64,000 bases of DNA from Hymenopus coronatus (GCA_030762935.1 CM060887.1:10098501-10162500); one strand, 5' to 3'. Shown: positions 33,332 through 44,379, counted from the stretch's first letter. The notes: generated from the sequence alone by a model not told the origin. Numbers and translations are program-made.

Positions 33332-33660
33332 TCTGATATGTTCCATTCACATGACTTTCTCTACATCAGTGCAACAAATTATTATTGTTAGAAAGCTTAT
33401 GCTTTTATTTATTTCATTCTAATTGAGAAAAAAAATTAGCAGAAATAGTCTTATTACTTGCTTCCGTGTAAGTAGAAGCGAAATAAGAGAGTGCCATAGC
33501 TTAAAATGATAGTCAAAAACCGGTTGCTATGTGATTGAAGTTCCTTTTTTGTATGGACATGTTGACAAATTCCTATTTCGCTTCTACTTACAAGGAGGCA
33601 AGTAATAAAACATTTCTGCTAATTTTTCTCAATTAGCGTGAGGTAAATGAAAGCATTACC
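33332..33660. mobile_element. Family H, two 3'-end pieces in opposite orientation
   Basis: Minus 3' fragment 33332-33573 (hairpin to CAAATTCC), then a plus 3' fragment 33574-33660 (TTTCGCTTCTACTTAC to AAGCATTACC) that lacks its own hairpin. The next full plus copy begins at 33665. Confidence 0.75.
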
Positions 33661-33664
33661 TTTT

Positions 33665-34499
33665 TACTTTCTCTATACGTACTATGTACATAGTGTTTAT
33701 AGAAGGTATTGCACTCCACCAAAAATTCGATACCGAGATTTCACCGGAAATATATGTTATAGGGTCACCTGTATCCAAAAAAAAAAAAAAAAAGTATTTT
33801 CAGAAAAAGGTCCGTGTGTGTCCGTGTGTCTGTGAACACGAGTAAAATACCAAACTTGGTATTTAAGTTTAGTATCTTCCAGGGATGCGACACGACGATT
33901 TTGAGAAAAATCCCCCCACCCCAAACTATCCTTTACATGAAACTTTTTTCGAAAATTTTGATTTTCTAAAAAATGGCTCTAACGATTTTGATTAAAATAT
34001 CATATATTAAGGATATTTACCTGACAAATAAAATGTATATTTAGAATTTTCTGGGAATAGCCTCTGAAGACTAGTTTATTCTGGATGAATTTTGCATAAC
34101 TATAAACCGTAAGAGATGGACAAAAACCTAACACACACAAAATGTAGAGCACGTTAAAACACAAAATTGATGTTCTGTACATTTTTTTCGTGGAGTTGAT
34201 TGTTATTAAGATATTCCTTTTTCTTGGTTTCAGCTTTGAAAAGCTTATACTTTTCTCGTACAGGAATTTGCCAACTACTGTCCATTCAAATAAAGGAACA
34301 TGAGTCACATAGCAACCAGCTTTGGGGTTTCACTTTAACCTATGGTACTCCCTTATTTCGCTTCTACTTACAATAAAGCAAGTAATAAGACTATTTCTGC
34401 TAATTTTTTTCGATTAGCATGGAATAAATAAAGATAAGCTTATTAACAATAATTTGCTACAGAGATATAGAGAAAGTCATGTGAATGGTACACATCAGA
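33665..34499 (+). mobile_element. Family H, full length, subfamily A
   Basis: 835 bp. A16 run at 33777-33792. The GT run is almost absent. About 25 bp around CGATAACTCAAAAACGAAAA are deleted after GTGAACACGA. 3' hairpin intact. Confidence 0.85.
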
Positions 34500-35255
34500 T
34501 TTTTGTGAGTACGTTTAACCTGTGCTGATCAAAGATGTAACAAAAATCGAGCTTCATCAAAAAATGCATAAGGTTATGGCTTTTTCGATCTAATCTCTCT
34601 ATATGTGTGCGACTGTAGCCTCGGGGAACACGAAACAAATTAAATGAGTTCAATATCGCCACCCTGAATACAACAGATGTGATTCAAATAAATTAAAAAC
34701 CAGTTCAATAATGCTGCAGTTTTTTCCCCCCAAGTGAAATAATGGTCACATTTAATTCTTCTTCATGGAAACCAAGAATCAGCACATACATTTAGCTGTA
34801 ATACTGCGCGTTGACACTGCGCCACGCTTAATATAGAGTTGTCTATTACAACCATACAACATATTGCAGCTACGCGGTTGCTTTTCCCCCGCAGAAATTG
34901 AAAAATATTCCATACAGATTCAGTAATTGTTTTTCGCACTTACTGCAGCATTAATCACACCATGCTGCAGCGGTAATAAAATTATACTGCAGCAATAATA
35001 AAATTAGAATGCCAACCATTAGGGGAATCATTCGTAAGTTATCATTCCCGTGTGAAATACGTCCGCTATCACATTCTGGTAAAGTTACAAACGATAAGCC
35101 TGTGGGAATATACATCTACTCCAGCGCAGCGATGTTTTCCTTTCATCTTGTCTGATCATATATCATCATTACACACGCCTGCTAATTAGAGCTTTAGCAA
35201 TTTCTAAACATATGACAAATCACTAGTGATAGTAAAAAGTAAAGTTTTACATCTT
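34500..35255. other. Unassigned spacer
   Basis: About 750 bp. Repeated CTGCAGT/CTGCAGC motifs near 34710, 34945, 34973 and 34989 are the only local structure. No gene recognised. Confidence 0.35.
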
Positions 35256-35600
35256 TACTTTCTCTACACGTACTGTGTACATAGTGTATAGAGAAGATAT
35301 TGTGTTGCACCCAAAAATTCGACACCAATATTTCACCGGAAATATGTTTTGAGAACCCCAGATTCCAAAAAAAAACATTTTTAGAAAAATGCTCATGTGT
35401 ATGACTGTGTGTGTGGACAGCGTAACTCAAAAACGAAGACATCATTAAATACTAAACTTGACATTTAATTTTAGTGTCTTCCAATGACGAAACACGAAGA
35501 TTCTGAGGAAATCCCCCTCCCCAAAGTACACTTTATACGAAAATGTTTTCGACATTTTTAATTTCATTCAAAAATGACTTACGATTTAGATATATACATA
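35256..35600 (+). mobile_element. Family H 5' half
   Basis: Diverged plus 5' half, ending in an AT-rich TATATACATATATATG joint. A minus copy follows directly, giving another inverted arrangement with 5' ends outward. Confidence 0.75.
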
Positions 35601-36304
35601 TATATGTTACGGTTTAGCAGTTATGCAAAATTCCGCAAAATTCATCGAGAATAAAGTAGTCTTCAGAAGCTATCTCCAGAAAATTCAAGATAATTTATTT
35701 GCCATGTAAACAACTTTAATATACAATATTTTAATCAGCCCGCCTGGATAGTGTGGTGTTAGCGTGTCTGCCTCACATTCTAAAGGTCGTGAGTTCGAAT
35801 CTCGCTTATGGTGAGTTACCGGGTACGGTTTTTTTGGGGGTTTTCCCTTATCCATGGACCCCGAGATCATTTGTGCATCATTTCACCAATGTCATTCATC
35901 ATCCGATATGTGCAACTAGGTTAAAGGACGTTAAGCCAAAAAAAAAAAAAAATCAAAATTGTTAAGAGCCATATTTGCGAATATCAAAATTTTCGAAAAA
36001 AAGTTTAATCCAAAGGGTAGTTGAGGGTGGGAGGATTTTCTTGAAAATCTTTGTGTCACATTCTTGCAAGATACCAAATTTAAATATTAAGTTTGTTATT
36101 TAGCAGTCATTTCGGTTTTGAGCTATGCTCTCCACAGACACACTGACAGACAGACAGACACACTCACACACGGATTTTTTCCAAAAATTCTCTTTTTGGA
36201 TTCAGGGAACCCAAAACATGTATTTCCGGTGAAATCTCGACATCGAATTTTTGGGTGCATTACAAAACCTTTTCTACGATTGTACATACGGAGTAGAGAA
36301 AGTA
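35601..36304 (-). mobile_element. Family H minus copy, interrupted by SINE S2
   Basis: Starts in the ACGGTTTAGCAGTTATG block. Interrupted at TTTTAATCA by S2 and resumes at TCAAAATTGTTAAG (35953). CA/GACA-type microsatellite at 36137-36171. 5' palindrome reduced (ACGATTGTACATACGG). Confidence 0.8.
35737..35952 (+). mobile_element. SINE S2, full length
   Basis: tRNA-like head GCCCGCCTGGATAGTGTGGT, A-box-like TAGTGTGGTGTTAGCG, B-box-like GAGTTCGAATCTC, then the S2 body (GGTTTTTTTGGGGGTTTTCC, CATGGACCCCGAGATCATTT, TTCATCATCCGATATG). The tail is GGACGTTAAGCC with 15 A. Short target duplication AATCA on both sides. Inserted in family H. Confidence 0.88.
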
Positions 36305-36310
36305 AAAAAA

Positions 36311-37127
36311 ATCTGATGTGTACCATTCACATGACTTTCTCCATAACCCTGGAACAAATAATTCTTAAAAAGCTTATACTTCTATTTACTTTATGCTAAT
36401 CAGAAAAAATTAGCAGAAATAGTCTTATTACTCGCATCCTTGTAAGTAGAAGCGAAATAAGGGACAAATTTAGGTTAAAATGATAGTCAAAAGCTGGTTG
36501 CTAGGTCAATGAAGTTCCTTTGTTTATATGGATAGGAGTTGACAAGTTTCTGTATGAGAAAAGTATACGTTTTTCATAGCAGAAACCAAAAATAAGGAAT
36601 GTCACAAAAACGACGAACTCCACGAAAAAAATGTATATAACATAAATTTGTGTTTTAAAGTGCTCTACATTTTTTGTGTAGTAAGTTTTTGTCCATCTCT
36701 TACGGTTTAGCAGTCATTCAAAATTTAGTAAAATTCATCCAGAATAAACTACTCTACAGAGGCTATTCCCAGAAAATTCAAGATATACATTTCATTTGCC
36801 AGTTTAATATCCGAAATTTTAGTCAAAATCGTTAGAGCCATTTTTGAGAAAATAAAAATTTTCGAAAAAAGTTCCATGTAAAGGGTAGTTGGGGGTGGGG
36901 GGATTTTTCTCAAAATCTTCGTGTCGCATCCCTGGAAGATACTAAACTTAAATACCAAGTTTGGTATTTTACCGACTTTTCGTTTTTGAGTTATCGTGTT
37001 GACAGATACACGGACACACACACACACACGGACCTTTTTGTGAAAATGCTTTTTTTGGATATTGGGGACCCTAAAACATATATTTCCGGTGAAAACTCGG
37101 TATCGAACATAGTGCGTATAGAGAAAG
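36311..37127 (-). mobile_element. Family H, nearly full length, tandem to the previous copy
   Basis: 3' terminus TCTGATGTGTACC at 36311, seven bases after the previous 5' end. Short CA run at 37016-37027. About 40 bp of the 5' palindrome's inner arm are deleted (GGTATCGAACATAGTGCG). Confidence 0.85.
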
Positions 37128-37812
37128 AAAAAAACACAGTTTTGTGTTGATAAGTTTCGTTATTATTTAATTATGTCAAATCGTCTGTTACTTTCTGGAT
37201 TGTCCGCGTATAAATGCGCTGAAAACACATGATATAGATGGCGGTGACTTTCGCCTCAACGCCCCCTAAACTCAAACTCCGGCGGCGAATTGCCTGAGTT
37301 AACGAAGGCTGTTGTTTGTTCTGCAACTTCCTCGGTCGTTTATATATGCGCGCTATAGTTGAAAAACTTTTCAAATCTCTTTTGTGTACACAGTTCGAAA
37401 TGCAAAGCTCATGAACGGCAGGAAAAAAAAAAAAAATAAAACACTGTGCATTTGCTAATGACATCATTTGGCTGTCGTGTCATTCATTTCATGTCTAATT
37501 CTCTGTACCAAAATACGACGACGGATTTTCGATATTTGAGAGCCACGTTATCCAGTTCGTTAACGCTTCTTCTTTTCATATGGGGGCCTATTAAATAATA
37601 ATTAGGAGGTACTGATAAACTAAAGCCAGATATCGATTTTCCTTGTAAATAGGAACGCCTTTTAACGCCACGAAGAAGAGTGAAATAATTAAGAGATTTA
37701 AGAAGCGGATATAACAAACTGAACACTGCGTTTCAGCAAGGGCGTATAGAACCATGTTAAGTGTTCAGGAATACCAGTTATAAATCCTCAGTAAAACATT
37801 GGGTTGAATTTT
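37128..37812. other. Spacer with repeat R3 remnant (37133-37212)
   Basis: R3 motifs TTTCGTTATTATTTAA and ATCGTCTGTTACTTTCTGGA at 37160-37200. The remaining 600 bp are unassigned; the A14 run at 37420 may mark a retroposed end. No gene recognised. Confidence 0.4.
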
Positions 37813-37925
37813 TACTTTCTCTATCAAATTTATTGCATTCTAACCAAAAAGAAATCGCATCTATTACATTCACATGACTTTCTCTACCTGTTCTGCAATA
37901 AAACCATTCTATCTCATAAAAGTCG
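37813..37925. mobile_element. Family H minimal pair of ends
   Basis: Plus 5' terminal bases (ACTTTCTCTATC) at 37813-37850, followed by a minus 3' terminus (TCGCATCTATTACATTCACATG, CCTGTTCTGCAA) at 37855-37925. The 3' end type (CTACCTGTTCTGCA) also occurs at 52784-52840 and may mark a third subfamily. Confidence 0.6.
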
Positions 37926-37954
37926 TAAAGTATTAGAGATAGAGCGTAAATTTT

Positions 37955-38779
37955 TACTTTCTCTACACGTACTATGTACATAGTGTATAGAGAAGGTATT
38001 GTATTCCACCCAAAAATTCGATACCGAAATTTCACCGGAAATACATGTTTTTGGTCTCCCTGAATCAAAAAAAAAAACATTTCTGGAAAAAAGTCCATAT
38101 GTGTATGTCTGTGATAGCATGACTCAAAAACGAAAAGACCGTTAAAAGCTAAACTGGGTATTTAAGTTTGGTATCTGTGGCAAGGATCTGACAGGAAGAT
38201 TTTCAAGAAAATCCCCCCACCCGCAACAACCCTTAACATGGAAAAATTTTTATTTTCTCAAAAATGGTTAACGATTTGATTAAAATGTCGTAATTAAAGA
38301 TATATACCTGACAAATATGATATATATCTTCAGTTTTCTTGGAAATTTACTATGGATGAAATTTACGGAACTTTGCATAGCTCCTAAACCGTAACAGATA
38401 GATACAAATTTAGTCCACAAAAAATGTAGAACATGCTAAAGCACACAATTTATGTCAAATACAGTTTTTTCGTGGAGTTGATTCTTTTTTAGATATTCCT
38501 TGTTTTTGGATTTAGCTTTAAAAAACTTACTTTTCTCATACAGGAATTTGTCAACTCCTTTCCATACAAACAAAGGAACTTCAGTCACATAACAACAAAG
38601 ATTTGACTATTACTTTTTCTATGGTACTCCCTTATTACGCTTCTACTTACAAGGAAGCAAGTAATAAGATTATTTCTGCTAATTTTTTCTCTATTAGCAT
38701 TAAGTAAATAAACACATTAGGTTTTTAACAATAATTTGTTACAGATGTACAGAAAGCCATGTGAATGGAACACATCAGA
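37955..38779 (+). mobile_element. Family H, full length, subfamily A
   Basis: 825 bp. Perfect 5' palindrome block, GT run nearly lost, 3' subterminal repeat damaged (TGTACAGAAAGCC). The next copy begins 5 bp later. Confidence 0.85.
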
Positions 38780-38783
38780 TTTC

Positions 38784-39030
38784 TACTTTCTCTAGCACGT
38801 ATGCACAATGTGCATAGAGGGTAGAGAAGGTATTGTATGTCGCACAAATATTTCATACCCAAATTTCACCGTAAATTCGTATTTTGTGGACTCCATAATA
38901 AAATAAATTTTCGAAAAAAGTTCCATGTAAAGCGTAGTTCCGGGTGGGGAGATTTTCTTCAAATCAAGTTTTGAATTTAGCGGTTTTTTCGTTTTTGAGC
39001 TATGCTGTCCACACACATACAAACACCCAG
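38784..39030. mobile_element. Family H, plus 5' end joined to minus middle part
   Basis: Plus 38784-38893 has a B-like palindrome, GTATGCACAATGTGCATA. Then minus 38894-39030, from the AAATTTTCGAAAAAAG block to the CACACATACAAACACC microsatellite, where SINE S1 is inserted. Confidence 0.75.
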
Positions 39031-39268
39031 GGCCGCGTCGTGGCCGAGTGGTTAGACCTTTCACCTCTCACCTAGACGGCCCGGGTTCAATCCCAAGCAA
39101 CCGCATGTAAGACTTGTGGTCGACGATGCGGTTCAGAGGCGGGTTTTCTCCGAGTTCTCCGGTTTCCCCCACCAAAACATTTCACCGGTGCTCCATCTTC
39201 ATTCCAAGTATTACCAGTGTCATCGCCTGCGGTGCCACAGGTAGTAAAAGTGGGCGTTAAACACTATC
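39031..39268 (+). mobile_element. SINE S1, full length
   Basis: Best complete S1: head GGCCGCGTCGTGGCCGAGTG, A box TGGCCGAGTGG, B box GGGTTCAATCC, the GGGTTTTCTCCG / CTCCGGTTTCCCCC body, and tail GTGGGCGTTAAACACTATC then AAAAAC. About 238 bp. Inserted within the CA-rich microsatellite of an H copy. A target duplication cannot be judged in the simple sequence. Confidence 0.9.
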
Positions 39269-39269
39269 A

Positions 39270-39384
39270 AAAACAGATACACACACTCACGGACAGACAC
39301 AAACACACACGGACACACATACAGCCGGACCCCGACACACTCACTCACGGACATTTAGAGCTCACTCACGGACATTTAGAGCAA
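39270..39384 (-). mobile_element. Family H microsatellite remnant after the SINE
   Basis: CACAC/CACGGACA-rich sequence, the continuation of the interrupted H copy. Includes a perfect 21-bp tandem duplication (CACTCACGGACATTTAGAGC) at 39340-39380 and ends AAGTAAAAT without a palindrome. Confidence 0.6.
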
Positions 39385-39385
39385 G

Positions 39386-40098
39386 TAAAATTATCAAGGA
39401 ATATGACTACTGCCCACCACAAACCTAGCAACGCATATCTAGCAGACCCTGCGCGATATGACCCAGTAGGTAAAGCGACCTAAAATTAATAAAAAGCGGG
39501 AATAGACAGAGAATGGGCCGTGCTTCATTAATCTCGGGTTCGATACCAGAGAAACGTCCACGACAGCCAAGGAGCTACTTGGTATGTCACGACCACTGAA
39601 GTACCAATAAACAAGAAACTGGAATTGATGTTCCGGGGGCTGCACGAGGAGGAGGAACAGATTGGATTCCTATATCGACTGCAGCCGCCCGGAAACATAT
39701 TGGTTCGGATAATGGGGCCAGTATTGGCTGCAGAGAGAAAACCAACAGAGCGAAATGTGGGGGCGGGGGGGGGGGGCATGTCCGGTACAGCTTCTTCTAG
39801 ATAACAATAATTATCGGTGAGGTGTCAGTAGTGTAGCGTAGCTTCAGGTAACGTATCCCCTCTACATCTGTGGTATTCACCTTTATTGAGTTATACTCCT
39901 GAATCACGACTTCTGGCAAGTAATAATAGGGTAAGCGCATGCGCCGTTTGGTTATCACTGAAATAATGGTAATTTCTGATAGCAGTTAGTTGCTCGCTAC
40001 CCTTCAGCATTCATAATATTAAATATTTTATTGAATCGCTTCTAAACGAAAGCTTCTACCAAAAAAAAAAAAAAAACAACAACAACAACAACAACAAA
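39386..40098. other. Spacer with a possible tRNA-like SINE head
   Basis: 39455-39560 contains GACCCAGTAGGTAAAGCG and, 65 bp later, GGGTTCGATACC. These could be A- and B-box remnants of another SINE, but no second copy is in the window. G-run (GGGGGCGGGGGGGGGGGG) at 39759-39776. A17 then (CAA)n at 40061-40098. Confidence 0.4.
40061..40098 (+). repeat. Poly-A plus (CAA)n run
   Basis: About 17 A followed by six CAA units; directly before an H 3' stub. Confidence 0.85.
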
Positions 40099-40145
40099 AC
40101 GATATGTTGCATTCACACGACTTTCTGTATCTCTCCCTCTCTTCC
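40099..40145 (-). mobile_element. Family H 3' terminal stub
   Basis: ACGATATGTTGCATTCACAC and GACTTTCTGTATCTCT: hairpin and subterminal repeat only. A CT-rich and TA/CA simple run follows to 40187. Confidence 0.6.
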
Positions 40146-40447
40146 ACCCCCCCTCTCACTCTCTCTATATATATACACACACACACCAGATGGTTCACCA
40201 GTCCCTTATTATTTTTGTAGACAGGCAACACTTCATACTCTGAAAGCAATAAGGCCAAAATTACCGTGATTAACGACCATATATCTAGCCTGCTTTTCAT
40301 AGGAAATTAGACCTTAGCAGCAATAGTTACCTCCGTTCCAGAAACATGTGCTCAACAACTCTTGTTACATCAAAAGGATCGATGTCAATGTTCTGCAACG
40401 TGAATTATAATGAATGAAGGTTAAACGAACGACTTAAGCCACAAAAA

Positions 40448-41259
40448 TCTGATGTGTTACATTCACATTACTTTCTCTACATCTCTCCAACAAATTATTC
40501 TTAAAAAACTTATACTTCTACTTCAGAAAAAATTAGCAGAAATAATCTTATTACTTGCTCCTTGTAAGTAGCAGCGAAATAAGTAAGTGCCATAGGTTAT
40601 AGTGATAGTCAAAAGGTGGTTGCTATGTGACTGCAGTTCCTTTGTTTGTATGGACAGCAGTTGACAAATTCCTGTATGAAAATAATACAAGTTTTTCAAA
40701 GCTGAAACAAAAAACAAGGAATATCTTAAAAACGATAAATTCCACTAAAAAAAAAAAAATATATATATATAGCATAAACTGTGTGCTTTAATGTGCTCTA
40801 CATTTTTTGTGTGGTAAGCTTTGTCCATCTCTTACGGTTTAGCAGCTATGCCAAATTCCGTAAAATTCATTAAGAATAAAGATGCTTTCAGAGACTATTC
40901 CGAGAAAATTCAAAATACGATATTTTAATCAAAATCATTACAGCTACTCTTGAGAAAATTAAAATTATCGACAAATGTTCCATGTAAAGAGTAGTTGGGG
41001 GTGGGAGATTTTCTTGAAAGTTTTTGTTTCGCACCTTGGAAAATACTGAGCTTAAATACCAAGTTTGGTATTTTACCGACTTTTCGTTTTTGAGTTATCG
41101 TGTTCACAGACACACGGACCTTTTTGTGAAAATGCTTTTTTTTTTTGGATACAAGGTACCCTAAAACATATATTTTCGGTGAAATCTAGATATGGAATTT
41201 GTGGGTGGAGTGCAATACCTTCTCCATACACTATGTACATAGTACGTGTACAGAAAGTA
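40448..41259 (-). mobile_element. Family H, full length
   Basis: 812 bp. The microsatellite is reduced to CACAGACACACGG. A12 then (AT)n at 40747-40771. 5' palindrome intact. Confidence 0.85.
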
Positions 41260-41664
41260 AAAAGTATTCAGCAGGAGTAACACCTCCTAATTAAGCAAGT
41301 AGCGCCTTGCTGTATCGGCAACTTCTCCTACATATCGTTTGAACGGATTGCCATACATAAGTAAAATTACATTAAATTGAGCGATATCTAATTAATTGAC
41401 TTTAAGAATAGTATGGGCTAGATAGAGACAAAGATAGGGGGCATCTTTTAAGATTGAGAAAACCTAGTTTTAAAACTAATGTACGTAACACCATGTAGCG
41501 CCTTTCAGTATCGGCAACTTCTCCTGCAACGCTTGGCAGCGGATTGCCTTTACATACGTTATTTCAGGGGCCTTCCGTGTTTACCAGTTTCCAAAGTCCC
41601 GCATCATTTCTATAGCAGCTTGTGAATACATCACACCAATCCAAATAAACAATTGCACGATTGT
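41260..41664. repeat. Spacer with a 62-bp direct repeat pair
   Basis: 41299-41360 and 41495-41556 share GTAGCGCCTT, GTATCGGCAACTTCTCCT and CGGATTGCC ... CATAC, about 75-80% alike. Unknown origin. Nothing else recognised. Confidence 0.6.
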
Positions 41665-41893
41665 TTTTATTACCTTCTTCCTTCTAGATACAAAAGAATA
41701 AGAGAAAACAGAACCTTTAAGCGAGAGTCAAACACTTGAAAAGCTGGTTGCTAAGTAACGGAATTAGATTACTTTCTTTTGCTTGACTAGGAGTAAGAAA
41801 AACAAATGACGACTCCCCATTTAAGGGAGCTAAGAAGTTTACAATCTCAATTCAATAACCAGGAATATTTCGGAAATAGGTAACGCAAAAAAA
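41665..41893 (-). mobile_element. Family H fragment, old, B-like
   Basis: TTACCTTCTTCCTTCTAGAT to GGAATATTTCGGAAATAGGT. Strongly diverged inner 3' part without the 3' terminus. Confidence 0.55.
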
Positions 41894-41895
41894 GC

Positions 41896-42688
41896 TAATG
41901 GTTTTATTCACATGACTTTCTCCAGCTGTTCCACAAACAAAATTTCGTTGAAACAGATTCTTTTATCTATGTCATATCTGAGACAGAAAGGGTCCTACTA
42001 CTTTCTTATAAGTAAAAGAGAAATTAGGGTGTAACATAGAAGAAAGCGATAGTCAAATCACTTAAACTTTGTCGTGATGTGAAACAATTGAATTTCGGTT
42101 CTCTTTTGAGCGAAAGTTGACTTTCAGCTTGAAAAAGTTCAAGTACTTTAAAACTGAAATCAATGTCAAATAGTATTTCGGACACGGTTAACTCTACAAA
42201 AAAATGTATGTGAAATGAATTGAGCATCTTCATGCCACCTATATATATATATATATATTTGTGTGGTATTATCTTTTACGGTTTACGAGTTATACAACAG
42301 TTATCCAAAATGAATCCATCTTCAAAGTTAGTTCCAGAAAATTCCATTTTCGTTTATCATAAAAATATTTTAAAAATATGGCATTTTAATCAAAATTGTT
42401 ACAGACATTTTTAAGAAAATCACAACTTTGAAACCATGTAAAGGTATTTGGGGTGGGGAGATTTTCTTGAAAACCTTCATGTGGCATCCTTGGAACAGTT
42501 TGGTATTTAATCGACTTTTCATTTTTGAACTATGCTTCACACAGACAGACACACAAACAAACAAACAAACAAACGCATACGCACATTTTTTCTAAAAATT
42601 CATTTTGATTAAGGGACCTCAAAACATTTATTTACAGAGAAATCTTGACATTGAATTTTTGGGTGGAGTAGAATCCCTTCCCTACCTA
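41896..42688 (-). mobile_element. Family H, nearly full length, strongly diverged
   Basis: 3' end GCTAATGGTTTTATTCACATG, all main blocks in order, (AT)n at 42239-42258, CAAA run at 42551-42575. The 5' palindrome is replaced by an S2 fragment at about 42689. Probably the oldest copy here. Confidence 0.7.
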
Positions 42689-42838
42689 AGTTATCCGGAT
42701 AAGTGTTTCCCCTTATCCTGAGAAGGCGAATGTCGAGTAACTTTAAGCTCCATGGACCCCGAGAACATTTGAGCATCATTTCACTAATTTCATTTATCGT
42801 CCGATATGACCAACCAGGTTAAACGACGTTAAGTATAT
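42689..42838 (+). mobile_element. SINE S2, body only
   Basis: TTATCCGGATAAGTGTTTCC, CTTATCCTGAGAAGG, CATGGACCCCGAGAACATTT and TTAAACGACGTTAAG. The tRNA-like head is absent. Confidence 0.8.
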
Positions 42839-42842
42839 ATTT

Positions 42843-42907
42843 GGCGGCGCCGAGGCCGAGTGGTTAGTCCGCTGGCCTCCCACCTAGGTGGCCCGGGTTC
42901 AACCCCA
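42843..42907 (+). mobile_element. SINE S1 head, cut by a second SINE
   Basis: GGCGGCGCCGAGGCCGAGTG with A box, then GGCCCGGGTTCAACCCC (B box) and AAGCGAAG. The S1 body resumes at about 43076. Confidence 0.8.
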
Positions 42908-43075
42908 AGCGAAGCTGCCGGTCCCCATGGTCGCACTAGCTAAAGTACCTAAGCTTTGTTGCTTGGTGGCGCACAGGATCATGGGTTCGAGTCCCGTCTT
43001 GGGCATGTGTATTTGTATGTGCATTTGGAAGCGACATGACTCCGGAACTGTATTAATTTATAATAAAAAAGAAGG
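42908..43075 (+). mobile_element. SINE S4 nested in S1
   Basis: CTGCCGGTCCCCATGGTCGC ... GGGTTCGAGTCCCGTCTTGG with a clear B box, then GCATGTGTATTTGTATGTGC and an AATAAAAAAG end. Flanked by GAAG on both sides (42905-42908 and 43071-43074), a possible short target duplication. A related T-arm-like sequence is at 63925-63955. Confidence 0.7.
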
Positions 43076-43335
43076 TTGACGAAGCGGCATCTGGATTTCT
43101 CCCGGTCCTCCGGTTTCCCCCGCCACTCATTCCGCCAATTGCTCTATCATCACACTTCCTACCATCCACTTCCTCACGCTCATGCCTGGCTAGGGTCGAC
43201 CACTCGTTCAAGGTTTTCATTCTGTAGTTTCGTGTCGTTGGCTCCCCAACAGGCTTCTGACCCCTAGGCATCCGCATGTACGTCCTGAAGGGGTGTCAGT
43301 CCCAAAATACGTAGAAGGTAAGACTAGAAAAAAAA
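43076..43335 (+). mobile_element. SINE S1 body continuation and unassigned tail
   Basis: 43078-43145 match the S1 body (GAAGCGGCATCTGG, CTCCGGTTTCCCCCGCC). From about 43150 to the A13 run at 43328 the sequence does not match other S1 copies and may be an S1 variant tail or another retroposon. Confidence 0.55.
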
Positions 43336-43341
43336 AAAAAG

Positions 43342-43620
43342 TCACCCTCCATGGTGTAGTGGTTACCATGCTTCGCGGGTTCAACTCTGGCAGAAGACGT
43401 TGCATTATTTCGGGCGTAAAAATACTTAGCATGGCTTCCTTCGGAAGGGAAGTAAAGAATTGACCCGTGTCGTAGACTTACGGCACGTAAAAGAACCTCA
43501 AGCCTGATAGAGAGGCCTCTGAGCAAAATTAAGCGGTATTTCACACCCAGTATAGAATGGGACGCTGAGAACCACAGAAATTAAAGAGCGCTCATAAATA
43601 AAGTTCCATTTCAATTTTAA
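43342..43620 (+). mobile_element. SINE S3 (single copy here)
   Basis: Starts after a poly-A run: TCCATGGTGTAGTGGTTACC (A-box-like TGGTGTAGTGGTTA), CGGGTTCAACTCTGG (B-box-like), then CTTCCTTCGGAAGGGAAGTA, GCACGTAAAAGAACC and an AATAAAG end. tRNA-like head plus a hairpin-forming CCTTCGGAAGG motif. The GTAAAAGAACC element resembles the conserved cores of some metazoan SINE groups, but I cannot confirm which. Confidence 0.7.
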
Positions 43621-43644
43621 CTAAGAAAAACTTTTAGTTATTTA

Positions 43645-43702
43645 ATCGGATAAGGTCTTTTCCCGGGATTTTCTTATTCTGAGAAGATGAATCTTGAATA
43701 AC
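43645..43702 (+). mobile_element. SINE S2 left piece, split by mariner M2
   Basis: TTAATCGGATAAGGTCTTTT, GAGAAGATGAATCTTGAATA. The right piece is at 44380-44475. The mariner sits at the TA of the S2 sequence AACTTTTAGC. Confidence 0.8.
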
Positions 43703-43704
43703 TA

Positions 43705-44377
43705 CGAGGACCGTTTTTTCCAACCTCCGATAGGCTTCAAATAAAAGACAAGTTCATAGAAAGCAATTATTTTCTTACTAAAAGATTTGTACACTTTTCA
43801 ATATAATTAACGGAAAAAATGAGACATTTATCGTATCTCTGTACAAGCTTTACACTTCCCGCTTCAAAAAATGTCGCCAATGTTGTCGTCGGAACCACTA
43901 TCAATGCAGATGTTTATTGTGAAACTTTACGACGTTTGCGGATAGCCATTCAAAACAAACGAAGAGGAATGCTGACTTCAGGAATTGTGTTGATCCATGA
44001 CAACGCTCGTTCACACAACCCATCGGCTCCTGAAAAATTTCAATGGGACATTTTCAACCATCTGCCGTACAGTCCTAACCTGGCACCCAGCGACTTTCAT
44101 CTTTTCCCTGAGCTAAGACGTGGCTAGGAGGGCAGCACTTTCAAACCAACGAAGATCTTCAAAACAACGTCAATGTTCATTTGAAATCATTGGCGGCAAC
44201 ATTTTTGGAAGCGAGTATTGCAAAACTTGTGCACAGGTACGATAAATGACTCAATCTTTTCGGTGTTTGAAAAGTAACCATAAGTGTACACAACTTTTAG
44301 TAATAAAATAATTGTTTTCTATGAACTTGTTTTTTATTTATAGCTTATCGGAGGTTGAAAAAAAAAAACGACCCTCG
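43705..44377 (+). mobile_element. Mariner M2, inserted in SINE S2 at TA
   Basis: Terminal sequence CGAGGACCGTTTTTT at the left and its complement form ACGACCCTCG at the right, flanked by TA on both sides (43703-43704, 44378-44379). The left 170 bp are an inverted copy of the right end. The core keeps part of a D34D transposase: ETLRRLRIAIQNKRRG, GIVLIHDNARSHN (second catalytic Asp present), a small deletion, FNHLPYSPNLAPSDFHLF (third Asp present), then frameshifted. The N-terminal half is absent, so it is non-autonomous. Confidence 0.88.
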
Positions 44378-44379
44378 TA

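Noticed and set aside
42960..43015. A functional tRNA gene
   Set aside because: The B box and T arm are good but the acceptor and D arms do not pair into a cloverleaf; it is the head of SINE S4. The same holds for S1, S2 and S3 heads and for 63925-63955.
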